DNA of 64,000 bases from Oscillospiraceae bacterium (GCA_017429835.1 JAFROD010000051.1:25418-89417), one strand, 5' to 3'. Shown: positions 43,506 to 52,481, counted from the stretch's first letter. Translations and numbers: made by a program. Notes: generated from the sequence alone by a model not told the origin.

Positions 43506-44431
43506 TGCTCCAATCCCACGTCTTTCACCAATGCCCATTGATCACCGAAAACTCTGTCAAATTCTATAGGCTCAAAGCAGCATTTTCCGCCGTTGTCAAA
43601 GTAGGTCAACTCGCCGAAGTAAATCTTTCCGTCGACAAGATAAAAGTCAACGCGTACGAACTGGAACGGTTCCGCAAGATCCTGCGCAATTTTCGCCATA
43701 CGATCAAGATTCTCTCGCGTCACGGGCAGGTAATCTAACTCGCGCGATAAAACGTCGTCGTGCATCGGGAGGAGATTGTAGTCCATATCATAATAATTCC
43801 GATATTGCGTCGGCTTATAACGATCACCGTCTACTTCCCAGTACACTGGCTTGCCGTTAAAGCAGAAAAACTTGTAATCTCTGAGTTCTCCTGTCGATTC
43901 CTGTAAAAATGCTTCCGCAATAATCCGACGCGGTTGATCTTTATATACCCACTCTCTCCCTGCCCAGTAAATATCTTGGTGCAGCCAAGAATTCAGCATC
44001 ATTTTTGCCTGGCGCCAATTTACCTTGCTCTTGTCCTTCACGATAATGTTCATGTGACTACCGTGCGCTGCTTTGAGGACAAACTGATCCGGCAGTTCCT
44101 CCAGACGGATGTCCTTTACTTTGTAGAAGACGCCGTAGAGCTCATTCAGGCAATCACCGTATCCTTTTTCCGTGATATACTCCCGAACGGCATATTTATC
44201 CGCGCACTTTTGCATCAGCGGCAAACGTGCGTTCAGCTTCAGCCAATTTGTCTTTTCACTGAAGGTTTTCGGGTTTTCCAAATCGAGTTCTCTTCCCGAA
44301 GCCTTCTTGTAATACCGTTTTACAGCCTTTTCATCCGAAATAATCCGCGGCAACACGGCACATTCGACGCAGTGCAATACGCTTATCAAATATCGTCCCC
44401 AAAAGCCGCGCTTTAACATTTTTTTCAGCAT
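43502..44431 (-). CDS. TupA-like ATP-grasp protein
   Basis: 309-residue protein of the TupA/ATPgrasp_TupA family (named from teichuronopeptide synthesis in alkaliphilic Bacillus). The visible blocks are NPKTFSEKTNWLKLNARLPL, CADKYAVREYITEKGYG, DQFVLKAAHGSHMNIIV (nucleotide-binding), LRDYKFFCFNGKPVYWEVDGDR and FQFVRVDFYLVDGKIYFGELTYFDNGG (Mg-binding). In polysaccharide loci these are thought to attach amino acids or a similar group to sugars. The ATG at 44431 sits after a GGGAATC; the frame opens 11 codons earlier. A possible internal promoter and inverted repeat lie just upstream. Confidence 0.87.
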   Translation of the reverse strand: MLKKMLKRGFWGRYLISVLHCVECAVLPRIISDEKAVKRYYKKASGRELDLENPKTFSEKTNWLKLNARLPLMQKCADKYAVREYITEKGYGDCLNELYGVFYKVKDIRLEELPDQFVLKAAHGSHMNIIVKDKSKVNWRQAKMMLNSWLHQDIYWAGREWVYKDQPRRIIAEAFLQESTGELRDYKFFCFNGKPVYWEVDGDRYKPTQYRNYYDMDYNLLPMHDDVLSRELDYLPVTRENLDRMAKIAQDLAEPFQFVRVDFYLVDGKIYFGELTYFDNGGKCCFEPIEFDRVFGDQWALVKDVGLEQ

Positions 44432-44440
44432 ATCTTGATT

Positions 44441-44480
44441 CCCTTTACATATTAATATTGTCAAATCGCATTGTAAAGGG
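44441..44480. repeat. Inverted repeat CCCTTTACA / TGTAAAGGG upstream of tupA-like gene
   Basis: Perfect 9-base inverted repeat (44441-44449 and 44472-44480) with a 22-base A+T-rich centre, directly upstream of the TupA-like gene. It overlaps the putative promoter at 44449-44477, so it could be an operator or a weak hairpin. There is no U-run typical of a terminator. Confidence 0.6.
44449..44477 (-). promoter_or_regulatory. Possible internal promoter of the polysaccharide operon
   Basis: Minus strand: TTTACA (44477-44472), 17 bases, TAATAT (44454-44449), just before the TupA-like start codon. It lies in the largest A+T-rich gap of this stretch (44432-44517). The -10 is imperfect, so the call is tentative. 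Confidence 0.4.
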
Positions 44481-44517
44481 TTTTGTCATAAATGAGGAAT
44501 TGTTTGGATTATAACGT

Positions 44518-45288
44518 TTACTCTTGCCCCAAGATTCTGCCGCGGACCTCGCGGAATCGCTGGAACTCGTCCGTCAGCGTATCGATCAGCTCCGTATGCT
44601 TCTCGTCAATCAGCGAAACAAAGTTCTGATAATTGTCGTATCCGTGGGGCGTCCATGAAAACGGATGGATCAGAATCTGAATCTTGGGGTATTTCATCAG
44701 CGTTTCATAGTCCGGATAGCCGTAGTTCCAGCGGTGCTTCGAGTCGGCAATGTATTTGACCTCCAGTTTGGTGTCATCTGTAACATTTTCAGCATAGGTA
44801 AAAAAGTCTTTTGAATATGCGTTGATCGTATTGGGAATCGAAATGTCGTAATAATACACTTCTTTCACGGGTCGGTGGAAAGAATACGTGTCAATGTTCA
44901 TCCCCAACATTTCGGACATTATGCGAAGTTGGTCCCGAACACCGTCTCGTACGGTTACAGGGTCGAGCTGTCCGTTCAGGTGATAATGCAACCCGATTTG
45001 GTGCCCTCTATCCGCCATATCGTGCAGCATCGCAACGTTTCGCCGCGACAGTGCATTGTATGAGTTGTTGGTAATCTGAACAAAATATGTACTCTGAAAA
45101 TTTTCCTCTGACTCCACAAGGGAAAGCGCGTGTGCTCTGTCGATCGAAAACTCGATATCGTGCCGCATAATGATGAACTTGTCTTTTCCTTTTGCGGTTT
45201 TATAATCGCAGCACTTTCCTGTCGCCTGAATTGCACGGAGAATCTTTCTGTATTCGTCGAAACTGGGTAAAAATTCAATCTGATTCAT
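44518..45288 (-). CDS. NodB-like polysaccharide deacetylase-family protein
   Basis: 256-residue protein resembling carbohydrate esterase 4. The metal and catalytic-base motif is FIIMRHDIEFSIDRAH (H-D pair near residue 42), followed by HQIGLHYHLNGQLDP (H-x-x-x-H type). The C-terminal WTPHGYDN is a plausible metal/active-site His. Such proteins remove N-acetyl groups from sugars or act on other amide-linked groups. No signal peptide is present, so it probably acts on cytoplasmic precursors. The start has AAAGGATAAG upstream. Confidence 0.8.
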   Translation of the reverse strand: MNQIEFLPSFDEYRKILRAIQATGKCCDYKTAKGKDKFIIMRHDIEFSIDRAHALSLVESEENFQSTYFVQITNNSYNALSRRNVAMLHDMADRGHQIGLHYHLNGQLDPVTVRDGVRDQLRIMSEMLGMNIDTYSFHRPVKEVYYYDISIPNTINAYSKDFFTYAENVTDDTKLEVKYIADSKHRWNYGYPDYETLMKYPKIQILIHPFSWTPHGYDNYQNFVSLIDEKHTELIDTLTDEFQRFREVRGRILGQE

Positions 45289-45296
45289 CTGTTCTC

Positions 45297-46190
45297 TTAT
45301 CCTTTCGTATGCGCCGGGTTGCCTAATACTATGGAATGATCCTCCACATTTTTCGTTACAACGGAGCCCATTCCAACGGTCGCATAATCACCGATACTCG
45401 TCTTGTTGCGTATCGTGCTGTTTCCGGAGATAAAACTCTGTTTGCCCGTTTTGGAGCCACCAAACATAATCGTTTCTCCGACCACAAAGGTATCCTCACC
45501 CAACTGCACATTGTGAGAAATAAAGCAACTGTTATCAATTTTGCAGCCTCTGCCGATTATGGTGTCGTCGATCGCGCCGCGTGCGATCACGGTCAATGCG
45601 CCGATCTGCACGTCGTCCTCAATCAGAACGCCGCCGAACTGCGGCATCGTCGCTGCTCTCCCATCTTCGTCACGGTCGGTCGAGAGTCCGTCCGCGCCGA
45701 TCACCGCGTTTTCACGAATTACGACGTTATTTCCGATGCGAACTCTCCCAACGATTCTCGTTCCCGCGCCGATATACACGTTATTACCGATAACCGCTTC
45801 GCCGCCAATATAAACAAACGGCATAATCACCGTGTTATCACCGATAGCCGCCGTTTCTGCAACCCATGCGCCGTCAATACTGCGCATTTTTTCTTTTCGG
45901 GGTGCATTCATAATGTGGTTCTCTCTGAAGAACAAGCAATATGATGTTCGCGGATCCTCGCTTGGTATTGTCAGATTATTCTGCCGGACGGTGTCTGGGA
46001 TTTCCAAGGTCGTCGGGTGAAAAATGATGCAGTTTCTTACATCGGTGATTTCTATAATTCGATCGGAATTCTTTTCATTGATAAACATGACCGAATGATC
46101 CGATGGCTTGTCCAACGACGCCGGATGATAGACCTCAAAATCAAATGCTGAAGAATACTTGCCGGCAGAAACGCAAAAATACTGTATCAT
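45297..46190 (-). CDS. LpxD-like left-handed beta-helix acyltransferase
   Basis: 297-residue protein. Residues about 110-290 are hexapeptide repeats (IGDNTVIMPFVYIGGEAVIGNNVYIGAG, VRIGNNVVIRENAVIGAD, IGALTVIARGAIDDTIIGRGC, HNVQLGEDTFVVGE). These form a left-handed beta-helix as in LpxD/FlmC/NeuD-type acyltransferases. The N-terminal 100 residues form a separate domain. It probably N-acylates an amino sugar made in this locus. Donor (acetyl- or acyl-CoA/ACP) is unknown. Confidence 0.85.
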   Translation of the reverse strand: MIQYFCVSAGKYSSAFDFEVYHPASLDKPSDHSVMFINEKNSDRIIEITDVRNCIIFHPTTLEIPDTVRQNNLTIPSEDPRTSYCLFFRENHIMNAPRKEKMRSIDGAWVAETAAIGDNTVIMPFVYIGGEAVIGNNVYIGAGTRIVGRVRIGNNVVIRENAVIGADGLSTDRDEDGRAATMPQFGGVLIEDDVQIGALTVIARGAIDDTIIGRGCKIDNSCFISHNVQLGEDTFVVGETIMFGGSKTGKQSFISGNSTIRNKTSIGDYATVGMGSVVTKNVEDHSIVLGNPAHTKG

Positions 46191-46219
46191 GTTCTTCCGT
46201 CTCCTTATCTCAAAAGCAG

Positions 46220-47299
46220 CTATCGTTCAAATATCCAACGGTATGGAATCATATTTGATCGAACGCTGATATCGTAAGCCCAAAACGCCGCATAGAATAT
46301 GATCGCAAACGCATTGGCAAATTGTCTTGTCTTTCCCTTGATCATTCCAAGCATGTGAGGAATCGCAATTGCCTGGAAAGGTGCTAGATACAGAATAATT
46401 CGCTGCAAAAAGGAACTGTTCATCGTAATGATTGACAATGCACTGAAAACGGTAAGCAAATTCCCCATAAATGTGTCACGCTTGGTAAGCTCATGACGGC
46501 TAAAAAACAGCCAAAAGACTGCTGCCGGTACAGAATAAACGATAATTCTGATAATACTTACGCTCTGTGTCGTAAAGTCAGAGTCAGATACTTCGTCATC
46601 CAGAATTAGATTCGTAATTGAAAAGAGATACTCATAGGCGAGGCTGATAATCCAAGTCAATATGATGGTAATCAGCAAGTTTTTGAAGTTTATCTCCCTG
46701 TACACAACAAAATACAGGAAAATCATAATAATTGCTGACCTATGACAAAGAAATGCGAGAAATACAGTAATACAATAGGGTAAAAACTTTCTTTCTAACA
46801 GAAACGGTAATCCGCACATAATAACTGCGGTTGCAAGGTATTGTCTAGTCCCGTTAAAGCTTCCATGCCAGCATCCAATAAAAATATAAAGCGCAAGGCT
46901 AAAAAACAGCGTTTCAGATTGCTTGTAAATTGTAGAAAGAATCAAGCCAATTGTAAGCAACGAGGAAAGGAAAATTGCCATCCATCCATCGTCGAAAGTC
47001 CATGTTGTGACAGCAGCAATCAAAGCGTACCCAGGTTCATCAAATGTACGGAATCTTTCCCAAAGCGTGTCGGCATACTTGTGATAGTGTCTGTAATATG
47101 CGCCAAAGTCCGTGCCGACATAATACCTTAAACCTGCAACAAAAATCAGTACCAATGCCGCAATCGTATATAGTGCTTTACTCGATTGTGAATGTCTGAA
47201 CACGCCGATCCTATTCTTTATTTCTGCTGGCTTATCATAGCTCGCTGCCCAAGCGCCAAAAAATAGAGCAATGCTAACAACAATAATATAGAATAACAT
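46220..47299 (-). CDS. EpsG/Wzy-type polysaccharide polymerase
   Basis: 359-residue membrane protein with about ten hydrophobic segments. The N-terminal IVVSIALFFGAWAASYDKPAEIKNRI, AGLRYYVGTDFGAYYRHY and FNGTRQYLATAVIMCGLPFLLERKFLPY match the EpsG family of exopolysaccharide polymerases. It would polymerise repeat units flipped by the Wzx protein at 29814-31301. The gene is markedly A+T-rich compared with its neighbours, common for polymerases in these loci. Confidence 0.88.
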   Translation of the reverse strand: MLFYIIVVSIALFFGAWAASYDKPAEIKNRIGVFRHSQSSKALYTIAALVLIFVAGLRYYVGTDFGAYYRHYHKYADTLWERFRTFDEPGYALIAAVTTWTFDDGWMAIFLSSLLTIGLILSTIYKQSETLFFSLALYIFIGCWHGSFNGTRQYLATAVIMCGLPFLLERKFLPYCITVFLAFLCHRSAIIMIFLYFVVYREINFKNLLITIILTWIISLAYEYLFSITNLILDDEVSDSDFTTQSVSIIRIIVYSVPAAVFWLFFSRHELTKRDTFMGNLLTVFSALSIITMNSSFLQRIILYLAPFQAIAIPHMLGMIKGKTRQFANAFAIIFYAAFWAYDISVRSNMIPYRWIFER

Positions 47300-47335
47300 T
47301 GAAGTTCCTCATCCAACGTTTATAAAAAAAGTAAC

Positions 47336-48151
47336 TCATGATCCACGAACAGCTTTTCTGCTGCGGAAACGATAGATGATTCTGTAAGGTATCACGGCCT
47401 TTATAACAGTTTTTAGAAATGGTTTGATAATCCACCAGCGTGGAAACTTTAACAATCGGTAACCGTCCCTTGTGATCAAAAAAGAGTTCCACCGCACCTT
47501 CCAGGTTCTGCGTTTTACGGCTGACAGATCGTCAAGACCTATATACAGCGGCTCGTTGATGTTATCTCCGCAAAAGCCCTCTGCAAAGAATCTGAAAAAG
47601 AGCTCCCGATCCTGCGAGCGGCGGGTGCGGTCGGAAACGCAATAGCCTCCGAGCCGGTCATATACGTACTTATAGGTCAGAATCGTCGCGTGCTTAAACG
47701 GAGAAGAGCCCCTCATCGTGTATTTGTCAGGATGAACAGGCGCCAGCATTAAGCTGGTATAACCATCTTCGTTAAAATGCTGAACCGCGGTACCGACAAG
47801 TTGCAGGTCCGGATGCTCCTGCAAAAAGGCGACCTGCCGTGCAAAGCGCTCCGGTGCTGATCGATCGTCTCCGTCCATCCGCGCAACGTATTTTCCTGTT
47901 GCCACAGAAAGGCAATGATTCAGAGAATATGCCAAATAGGAGTTCTTTTCGTTTTGTAAGAGTTTAATTCTATTCGGATACTTATTTTGATACGCAAGCG
48001 CAACATCATACGTATTGTCCGTTGAGCAATCGTCGCACATGATCAATTCCCAATCGGTATAGGTTTGCTGGAGAATAGACTCTATTGCGGCAGGGAGGGT
48101 TTCAGCACAATTGTAAATACCCATAATGACTGAGATCTTGCCGTCTTCCAT
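47336..48151 (-). CDS. Glycosyltransferase family 2
   Basis: 271-residue GT2. ISVIMGIYNCAETLPAAIESILQQTYTDWELIMCDDCSTDNT is followed by VARMDGDDRSAPERF, where the D-x-D binds the metal. The compact size suggests one transfer domain without accessory regions. The start follows GAGGTAACAG. It lies between the epimerase and the EpsG-like gene. Confidence 0.9.
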   Translation of the reverse strand: MEDGKISVIMGIYNCAETLPAAIESILQQTYTDWELIMCDDCSTDNTYDVALAYQNKYPNRIKLLQNEKNSYLAYSLNHCLSVATGKYVARMDGDDRSAPERFARQVAFLQEHPDLQLVGTAVQHFNEDGYTSLMLAPVHPDKYTMRGSSPFKHATILTYKYVYDRLGGYCVSDRTRRSQDRELFFRFFAEGFCGDNINEPLYIGLDDLSAVKRRTWKVRWNSFLITRDGYRLLKFPRWWIIKPFLKTVIKAVIPYRIIYRFRSRKAVRGS

Positions 48152-48177
48152 CTGTTACCTCTTTCCGTCCGTACGAA

Positions 48178-49152
48178 TTAAAGATTCTCCCTGTACCACT
48201 CAATTGCTTCTTCGATGCCGCGGGCGAAGCTCCACGACGGATCGTAACCCAGCAGACGCCGCGCCTTGGAGACGTCCGCGTTGCTGTGCTTGATATCGCC
48301 CCTGCGGTCAGGACCGTAGATCGGCTCGACGTCGACGCCGAGCGCCTTTGTCAATCCGTAATAAATATCGTTCAGGTATTCCCTGCCGCCATAGGCGATA
48401 TTGAACGCCTCGCCGGCGGCTTTCTTCGGCGCAAGGCACGCCTTGAGGTTCGCCTCAATGACGTTTTCAATATAGGTAAAGTCGCGGCTCTGTCTGCCGT
48501 CGCCGTTGATCGTCGGGCGTTCGCCGTGCAGAAGCTGCTTGATGAATTTCGGAATGACGGCGGCGTAAGCGCCGTCCGGATCCTGCCGTCTGCCGAAGAC
48601 GTTGAAATAGCGCAGTCCGACGGTTTCCAGACCGTAATGCATCGTGTACTGCTTCGCCCATTCCTCGTCGCAGCGCTTGGTCAGCGCGTACGGAGAGAGC
48701 AGATTACCCTCCCTGCCCTCGGTCTTCGGCAGATTCGGCTCGTCGCCGTAGACGGAGGAACTGGATGCATAGACGAAGCGCTTTACGCCGTTGCGGCGCG
48801 ACGCCTCCATCATGTTCAGCGTACCCTGGATATTGTTGGCGCAGTAGAAGAGTGGCATTTCGATGGAACGCGGCACGCTGCCCCAAGCCGCCTGATTCAG
48901 GACGTAATCGACGCCCTCGGTCGCCTGCAGGCAGGCAGCGAAGTCCTTGATATCGCCTTTGAAAAAGGTATAGTTCGGATCGTCGATGAACAAGTCCACG
49001 TTCTTCTGCTTGCCGGTGGACAGGTCGTCCAGACAGCGTACCTTATAGCCGAGCTTCAGGATCGCCTCGCAGAGGTTGGAGCCGATAAAGCCCGCGCCGC
49101 CGGTGACGAGAAAAGTTGTATTTTCCGGAAATCTGACGTTTTCGTAACCCAT
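48178..49152 (-). CDS. UDP-N-acetylglucosamine/-glucose 4-epimerase, WbpP/TviC-like
   Basis: 324-residue extended SDR with LVTGGAGFIGSNLCEAILKLGYKVRCLDDLSTG, AAWGSVPRSIEMP, SSSVYGDEPNLPK and catalytic YALTK. The sequence fits the WbpP/TviC group that interconverts UDP-GlcNAc and UDP-GalNAc, or the acid forms. It directly follows the WbpO/TviB-like dehydrogenase, the same pair as in Vi antigen and Pseudomonas O6. Confidence 0.9.
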   Translation of the reverse strand: MGYENVRFPENTTFLVTGGAGFIGSNLCEAILKLGYKVRCLDDLSTGKQKNVDLFIDDPNYTFFKGDIKDFAACLQATEGVDYVLNQAAWGSVPRSIEMPLFYCANNIQGTLNMMEASRRNGVKRFVYASSSSVYGDEPNLPKTEGREGNLLSPYALTKRCDEEWAKQYTMHYGLETVGLRYFNVFGRRQDPDGAYAAVIPKFIKQLLHGERPTINGDGRQSRDFTYIENVIEANLKACLAPKKAAGEAFNIAYGGREYLNDIYYGLTKALGVDVEPIYGPDRRGDIKHSNADVSKARRLLGYDPSWSFARGIEEAIEWYRENL

Positions 49153-49155
49153 CTT

Positions 49156-50469
49156 TTACAGTCTCCAGTAATGATATCCTGCCGTTTCGTATGCCTTGCG
49201 GTCGAGCAGACCCTTGAGGTCGAGCAGCACCTTCGGTGCGTTTGCGGCGAAGAAGGTGTCCATTCTCTCCATCGTGATCGCCTTGAACTGCTCGTGCGCC
49301 ACGGCGAGGATCACCGCGTCCATATCGGAGATCGCGTCCATATCGACGAATTCCACGCCGTACAGGCGCTTCGCCTCGTCGGCGTCGGCAGCGGGATCGG
49401 CGATCACGGCGGTGATGCCGTATTCCTTCAGCTCGTTGTAAATATCAATGATCTTCGTATTTCTGGTATCGGGGCAGTTTTCCTTGAAGGTGAATCCGAG
49501 GATCGCGACCTTCGCGTTCTTGACCGGCTTGTCCGCCTTGATAAGCTGCTTGACCAGGTTCTCCGCGCAGTACTTACCCATATCGTCGTTGATCCGTCTG
49601 CCGGCGAGGATGATCTGGCTGTGGTAGCCCATCATTTCCGCCTTGTAGGTCAGATAGTACGGATCGACGCCGATGCAGTGACCGCCGACCAGACCGGGCT
49701 GAAATTTCAGGAAATTCCACTTCGTTCCGGCGGCTTCGAGGACGGACTTCGTATCGATGCCCATCTTGTTGAAAATAATGGACAGTTCGTTCATAAAGGC
49801 GATATTGATATCGCGCTGGCTGTTCTCGATGACCTTCGCAGCCTCGGCGACCTTGATGGACTCCGCCCTGTGTACGCCGGCCTCCACGACCAGCTCATAA
49901 ACGTGCGCGACCTCGTCCAGCGTCTCTTCGTCCATGCCGGAGACGATCTTTTTGATCGTCTCGAGACGATGCACCTTGTCGCCCGGGTTGATACGTTCAG
50001 GGCTGTAGCCGATCTTGAAATCCACACCGCACTTAAGTCCGGATTCTTTTTCCAGAATCGGTACGCACACGTCCTCGGTCACGCCGGGATAGACGGTGGA
50101 TTCGAAGACGACGATGCTCCCCTTCTGCAGATTCCTGCCGAGGATGCGGCTCGCGCCCTCTACCGGCGTCAGGTCGGGCGTGTGGTCGTCGTTCACCGGC
50201 GTCGGCACTGCAACGATATGGAATTTAGCCTCGCGGAGCTTCTTTTCGTCTGCGGTAAAATCCACCTTGCACGCCTTGATCGCTTCGTTCCCGACCTCGT
50301 TCGTCGGATCGACGCCGGACTTGTAAAGCGCAATCTTCGCCGCGTTCAGGTCAAAGCCGACGACGTCGATCTTTCTGGAAAACGCGACGGCGATCGGCAT
50401 ACCGACGTAGCCGAGACCGACGAGGGAGAGCTTTTCTTCCTTGTTGACTAATCTTTCGTAAAGAGACAT
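49156..50469 (-). CDS. Nucleotide-sugar dehydrogenase, WbpO/TviB-like
   Basis: 437-residue UDP-glucose/GDP-mannose dehydrogenase superfamily member oxidising C6 of an N-acetylhexosamine, giving UDP-GalNAcA or UDP-GlcNAcA. Rossmann loop LVGLGYVGMPIAVAFS is at about residues 17-32, and the catalytic Cys lies in PGLVGGHCIGVDPYYL. The C-terminal domain has FTFKENCPDTRNTKI. A longer frame extends upstream to 50775, but the ATG at 50469 has GGAGGTATAGAT and the normal N-terminus (MSLYERLVNKEE). The size and motif match TviB/WbpO. Confidence 0.93.
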   Translation of the reverse strand: MSLYERLVNKEEKLSLVGLGYVGMPIAVAFSRKIDVVGFDLNAAKIALYKSGVDPTNEVGNEAIKACKVDFTADEKKLREAKFHIVAVPTPVNDDHTPDLTPVEGASRILGRNLQKGSIVVFESTVYPGVTEDVCVPILEKESGLKCGVDFKIGYSPERINPGDKVHRLETIKKIVSGMDEETLDEVAHVYELVVEAGVHRAESIKVAEAAKVIENSQRDINIAFMNELSIIFNKMGIDTKSVLEAAGTKWNFLKFQPGLVGGHCIGVDPYYLTYKAEMMGYHSQIILAGRRINDDMGKYCAENLVKQLIKADKPVKNAKVAILGFTFKENCPDTRNTKIIDIYNELKEYGITAVIADPAADADEAKRLYGVEFVDMDAISDMDAVILAVAHEQFKAITMERMDTFFAANAPKVLLDLKGLLDRKAYETAGYHYWRL

Positions 50470-50471
50470 AT

Positions 50472-51575
50472 CTATACCTCCATGATGCGGAGCATCTCTT
50501 GATTGACTTTGTTTACTTCGAACCTTTCCGCACAGATCCGGACGCTCTTTGCACCCATGCTTTCCGCAAGCGCGGGCTCGCGCAGAAACAGCTTCATCTT
50601 TTCGGCGATCGCCGTCGCGTCCTGCACCGGAACGAGATACCCGTTCACGCCGTCCTCCACGGTCTGACGGCAGCCGTTGGCGTCCGTTGTAATGATCGGA
50701 CGACCCATCGCCATCGCCTCCAGCACCGTGCGGGGCGTACCCTCGCGATAGGACGGCAGGACGTAGACGCTGCATTCCGCGTAATACGGGCGAACATCGG
50801 ACGTTTCCTCAAAGCGCTCGATGATCCCGTCGCGGATATAAGCTTCGACGGTTTCCTGCGGGATCGCGTCCTGCATTACGGTTTCATATTTCCCCAACAA
50901 GCAGAATCTCGCGCTGGGATACTCCGTCTTGACCAGCCGCGCAGCCTCAAGATACTCCATCACGCCCTTGCTCTTCAGCAGGCGTGAAAGCATAAAGAAC
51001 GTCGGCCGTTCCGGCAGCGGCGCAGGCTGAAAGCGCTCCATGCTGACGCCGGAGCCGTTGACGATGCGGCATTTTTCGCGCTTGACAAGTCCGCGGGAGA
51101 CAAATTCCTCCAGATCGTCGTCATTCTGGAAAATGACGTGATCCGTCCGCTTCAAGCCGGCGCGGTACAGCGTCCGCACGATCGTGCCGAGGATCTTGGC
51201 CTTTGCGGTTTTCGCCGTGAAGGTATAGCCGCCGCCGGTGATCATGCCGTTGACGCTCTTGACGCCTGCGGCGTGCGCCGCCATCGCGCCATAGACCACC
51301 GGTTTGATCGTATAGCCCAGCGTCAAGTCCGGCTTCTCCGCCTTCATCAAAGCGGTCAGCGCCTTTTTATATTTCAGGTCGCCGGTGACGCTCGTGCCGG
51401 TCTTGTTCATCGGAATCTCGACGAACCGCGCGCCGAGCGCCTCGATCTTATCCACGTCCGTTCGGTCTGGACCTGTCACGATCACCTCATAGCCCTTCGA
51501 GATGACTGCCTTGATCAGATCGCCGCGGAAGTTATAAACCGTTCGGTTTTTTGGGGAAATCAATAAAAATTTCAT
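50472..51575 (-). CDS. Glycosyltransferase family 4
   Basis: 367-residue GT-B retaining glycosyltransferase. The N-terminus KFLLISPKNRTVYNFRGDLIKAVISKGYEVIVTGPD is followed by YTIKPVVYGAMAAHAAGVK and SGVSMERFQPAPLPERPTFFMLSRLLKSKG. The donor-site EGTPRTVLEAMAMGRPIITTD carries the E-x7-E motif. It resembles PglA/TuaC-type enzymes that add the second sugar to the lipid-linked first one, consistent with its position near the initiating transferase. It overlaps the hydroxyacid dehydrogenase gene by four bases. Confidence 0.92.
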   Translation of the reverse strand: MKFLLISPKNRTVYNFRGDLIKAVISKGYEVIVTGPDRTDVDKIEALGARFVEIPMNKTGTSVTGDLKYKKALTALMKAEKPDLTLGYTIKPVVYGAMAAHAAGVKSVNGMITGGGYTFTAKTAKAKILGTIVRTLYRAGLKRTDHVIFQNDDDLEEFVSRGLVKREKCRIVNGSGVSMERFQPAPLPERPTFFMLSRLLKSKGVMEYLEAARLVKTEYPSARFCLLGKYETVMQDAIPQETVEAYIRDGIIERFEETSDVRPYYAECSVYVLPSYREGTPRTVLEAMAMGRPIITTDANGCRQTVEDGVNGYLVPVQDATAIAEKMKLFLREPALAESMGAKSVRICAERFEVNKVNQEMLRIMEV

Positions 51576-52471
51576 TTATTCTCCAGACATTCAAGTATAG
51601 CGCTTGTCAGCCTTCCGTTGTTAATCTCACTCACAAAGCTGTTATGTGGGGTAAGAATAACATTTTCGGCGTTCCAAAGCTTGTTTCCCGCATCCAGCGG
51701 TTCTTGTTCAAACACATCTAGCACGGCGCCAGAGAGCGATCTGCTTTGCAGCAGATCGCAGAGCGCCGTCTCGTCGAGGACCTTGCCGCGGGAGATGTTT
51801 ACGAGCACTGCCGTTTCCGGCAGAAGTTCGAGGCGCTCACGGTTCATCAAGTGTGTCGTTTGCTCGGTCAGCGGAACGGTCAGCACCAGAACGTCCGTAT
51901 CGGGAAGAATCGCCTCCAGCTCGGTCAGTGGGAGCATCCGCTCGTAGGCTTCGTCTTCTCGCGGATAGAGATCAACACCGAGGACGTGGCAACCGAAGGC
52001 TTTGAACCGTACGGCGCACTCCGTTCCGACGCTGCCGCAGCCGAGGATCGTGACGGTCTTGCCGGAAAGCTCCTGCAGACCGCGGTGCTTTTCCCATCTG
52101 CGCGCTATTTGGTTTTCATAGAAGAAGCGCGCCTGTTTGTATAATTGCAGTACGCCGCAGACGGCGAACTCCGCCATCGGAATGCTGTAGACGCCTCTGG
52201 CGTTGTGGATTTCAATCCCGTGCGCCTGCACGTAGTCCATGTCCACGCGGTCGAAGCCGGCGCTGGTAAGCTGAATAAAGCGCAGGTTATGAAATTGCCC
52301 GATCGGATGGTGCAAAAACAGGCCGTTGCAGATCACGCCCTCGACCCAAACCGGCTCGCAGGGCAGCTCGTCCGCCTCCTGCTGTAGAAATCGGATCGCA
52401 TGACCGAGTGCTTCAATTTCCGCAAAATGCGCTTTCGCGTCAGACCACGCACCGGTAATCAGTAGATTCAT
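51572..52471 (-). CDS. D-2-hydroxyacid dehydrogenase
   Basis: 299-residue NAD(P)-dependent dehydrogenase interconverting 2-keto acids and D-2-hydroxy acids. The NAD loop is VTILGCGSVGTECAVRFKAFG, and the catalytic Arg, Glu and His lie in VNISRGKVLDETAL, AVLDVFEQEPL and LTPHNSFVSE. The substrate is unknown. It is overlapped by the GT4 gene and follows an HpcH/HpaI aldolase, so the pair may build a small acid for the glycan. Confidence 0.92.
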   Translation of the reverse strand: MNLLITGAWSDAKAHFAEIEALGHAIRFLQQEADELPCEPVWVEGVICNGLFLHHPIGQFHNLRFIQLTSAGFDRVDMDYVQAHGIEIHNARGVYSIPMAEFAVCGVLQLYKQARFFYENQIARRWEKHRGLQELSGKTVTILGCGSVGTECAVRFKAFGCHVLGVDLYPREDEAYERMLPLTELEAILPDTDVLVLTVPLTEQTTHLMNRERLELLPETAVLVNISRGKVLDETALCDLLQSRSLSGAVLDVFEQEPLDAGNKLWNAENVILTPHNSFVSEINNGRLTSAILECLENK

Positions 52472-52481
52472 TATCGTTTCC

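Noticed and set aside
48286..50451. 721-codon plus-strand open frame opposite the WbpP- and WbpO-like genes
   Set aside because: Both minus-strand proteins have complete motifs. The plus-strand translation is rich in Arg, Asp, Val and His as expected for an antisense shadow.
50470..50775. N-terminal extension of the WbpO-like protein by about 100 residues
   Set aside because: Arg/Gly-rich low-complexity translation that overlaps the GT4 coding end. The ATG at 50469 has a strong ribosome-binding site and the normal family N-terminus.
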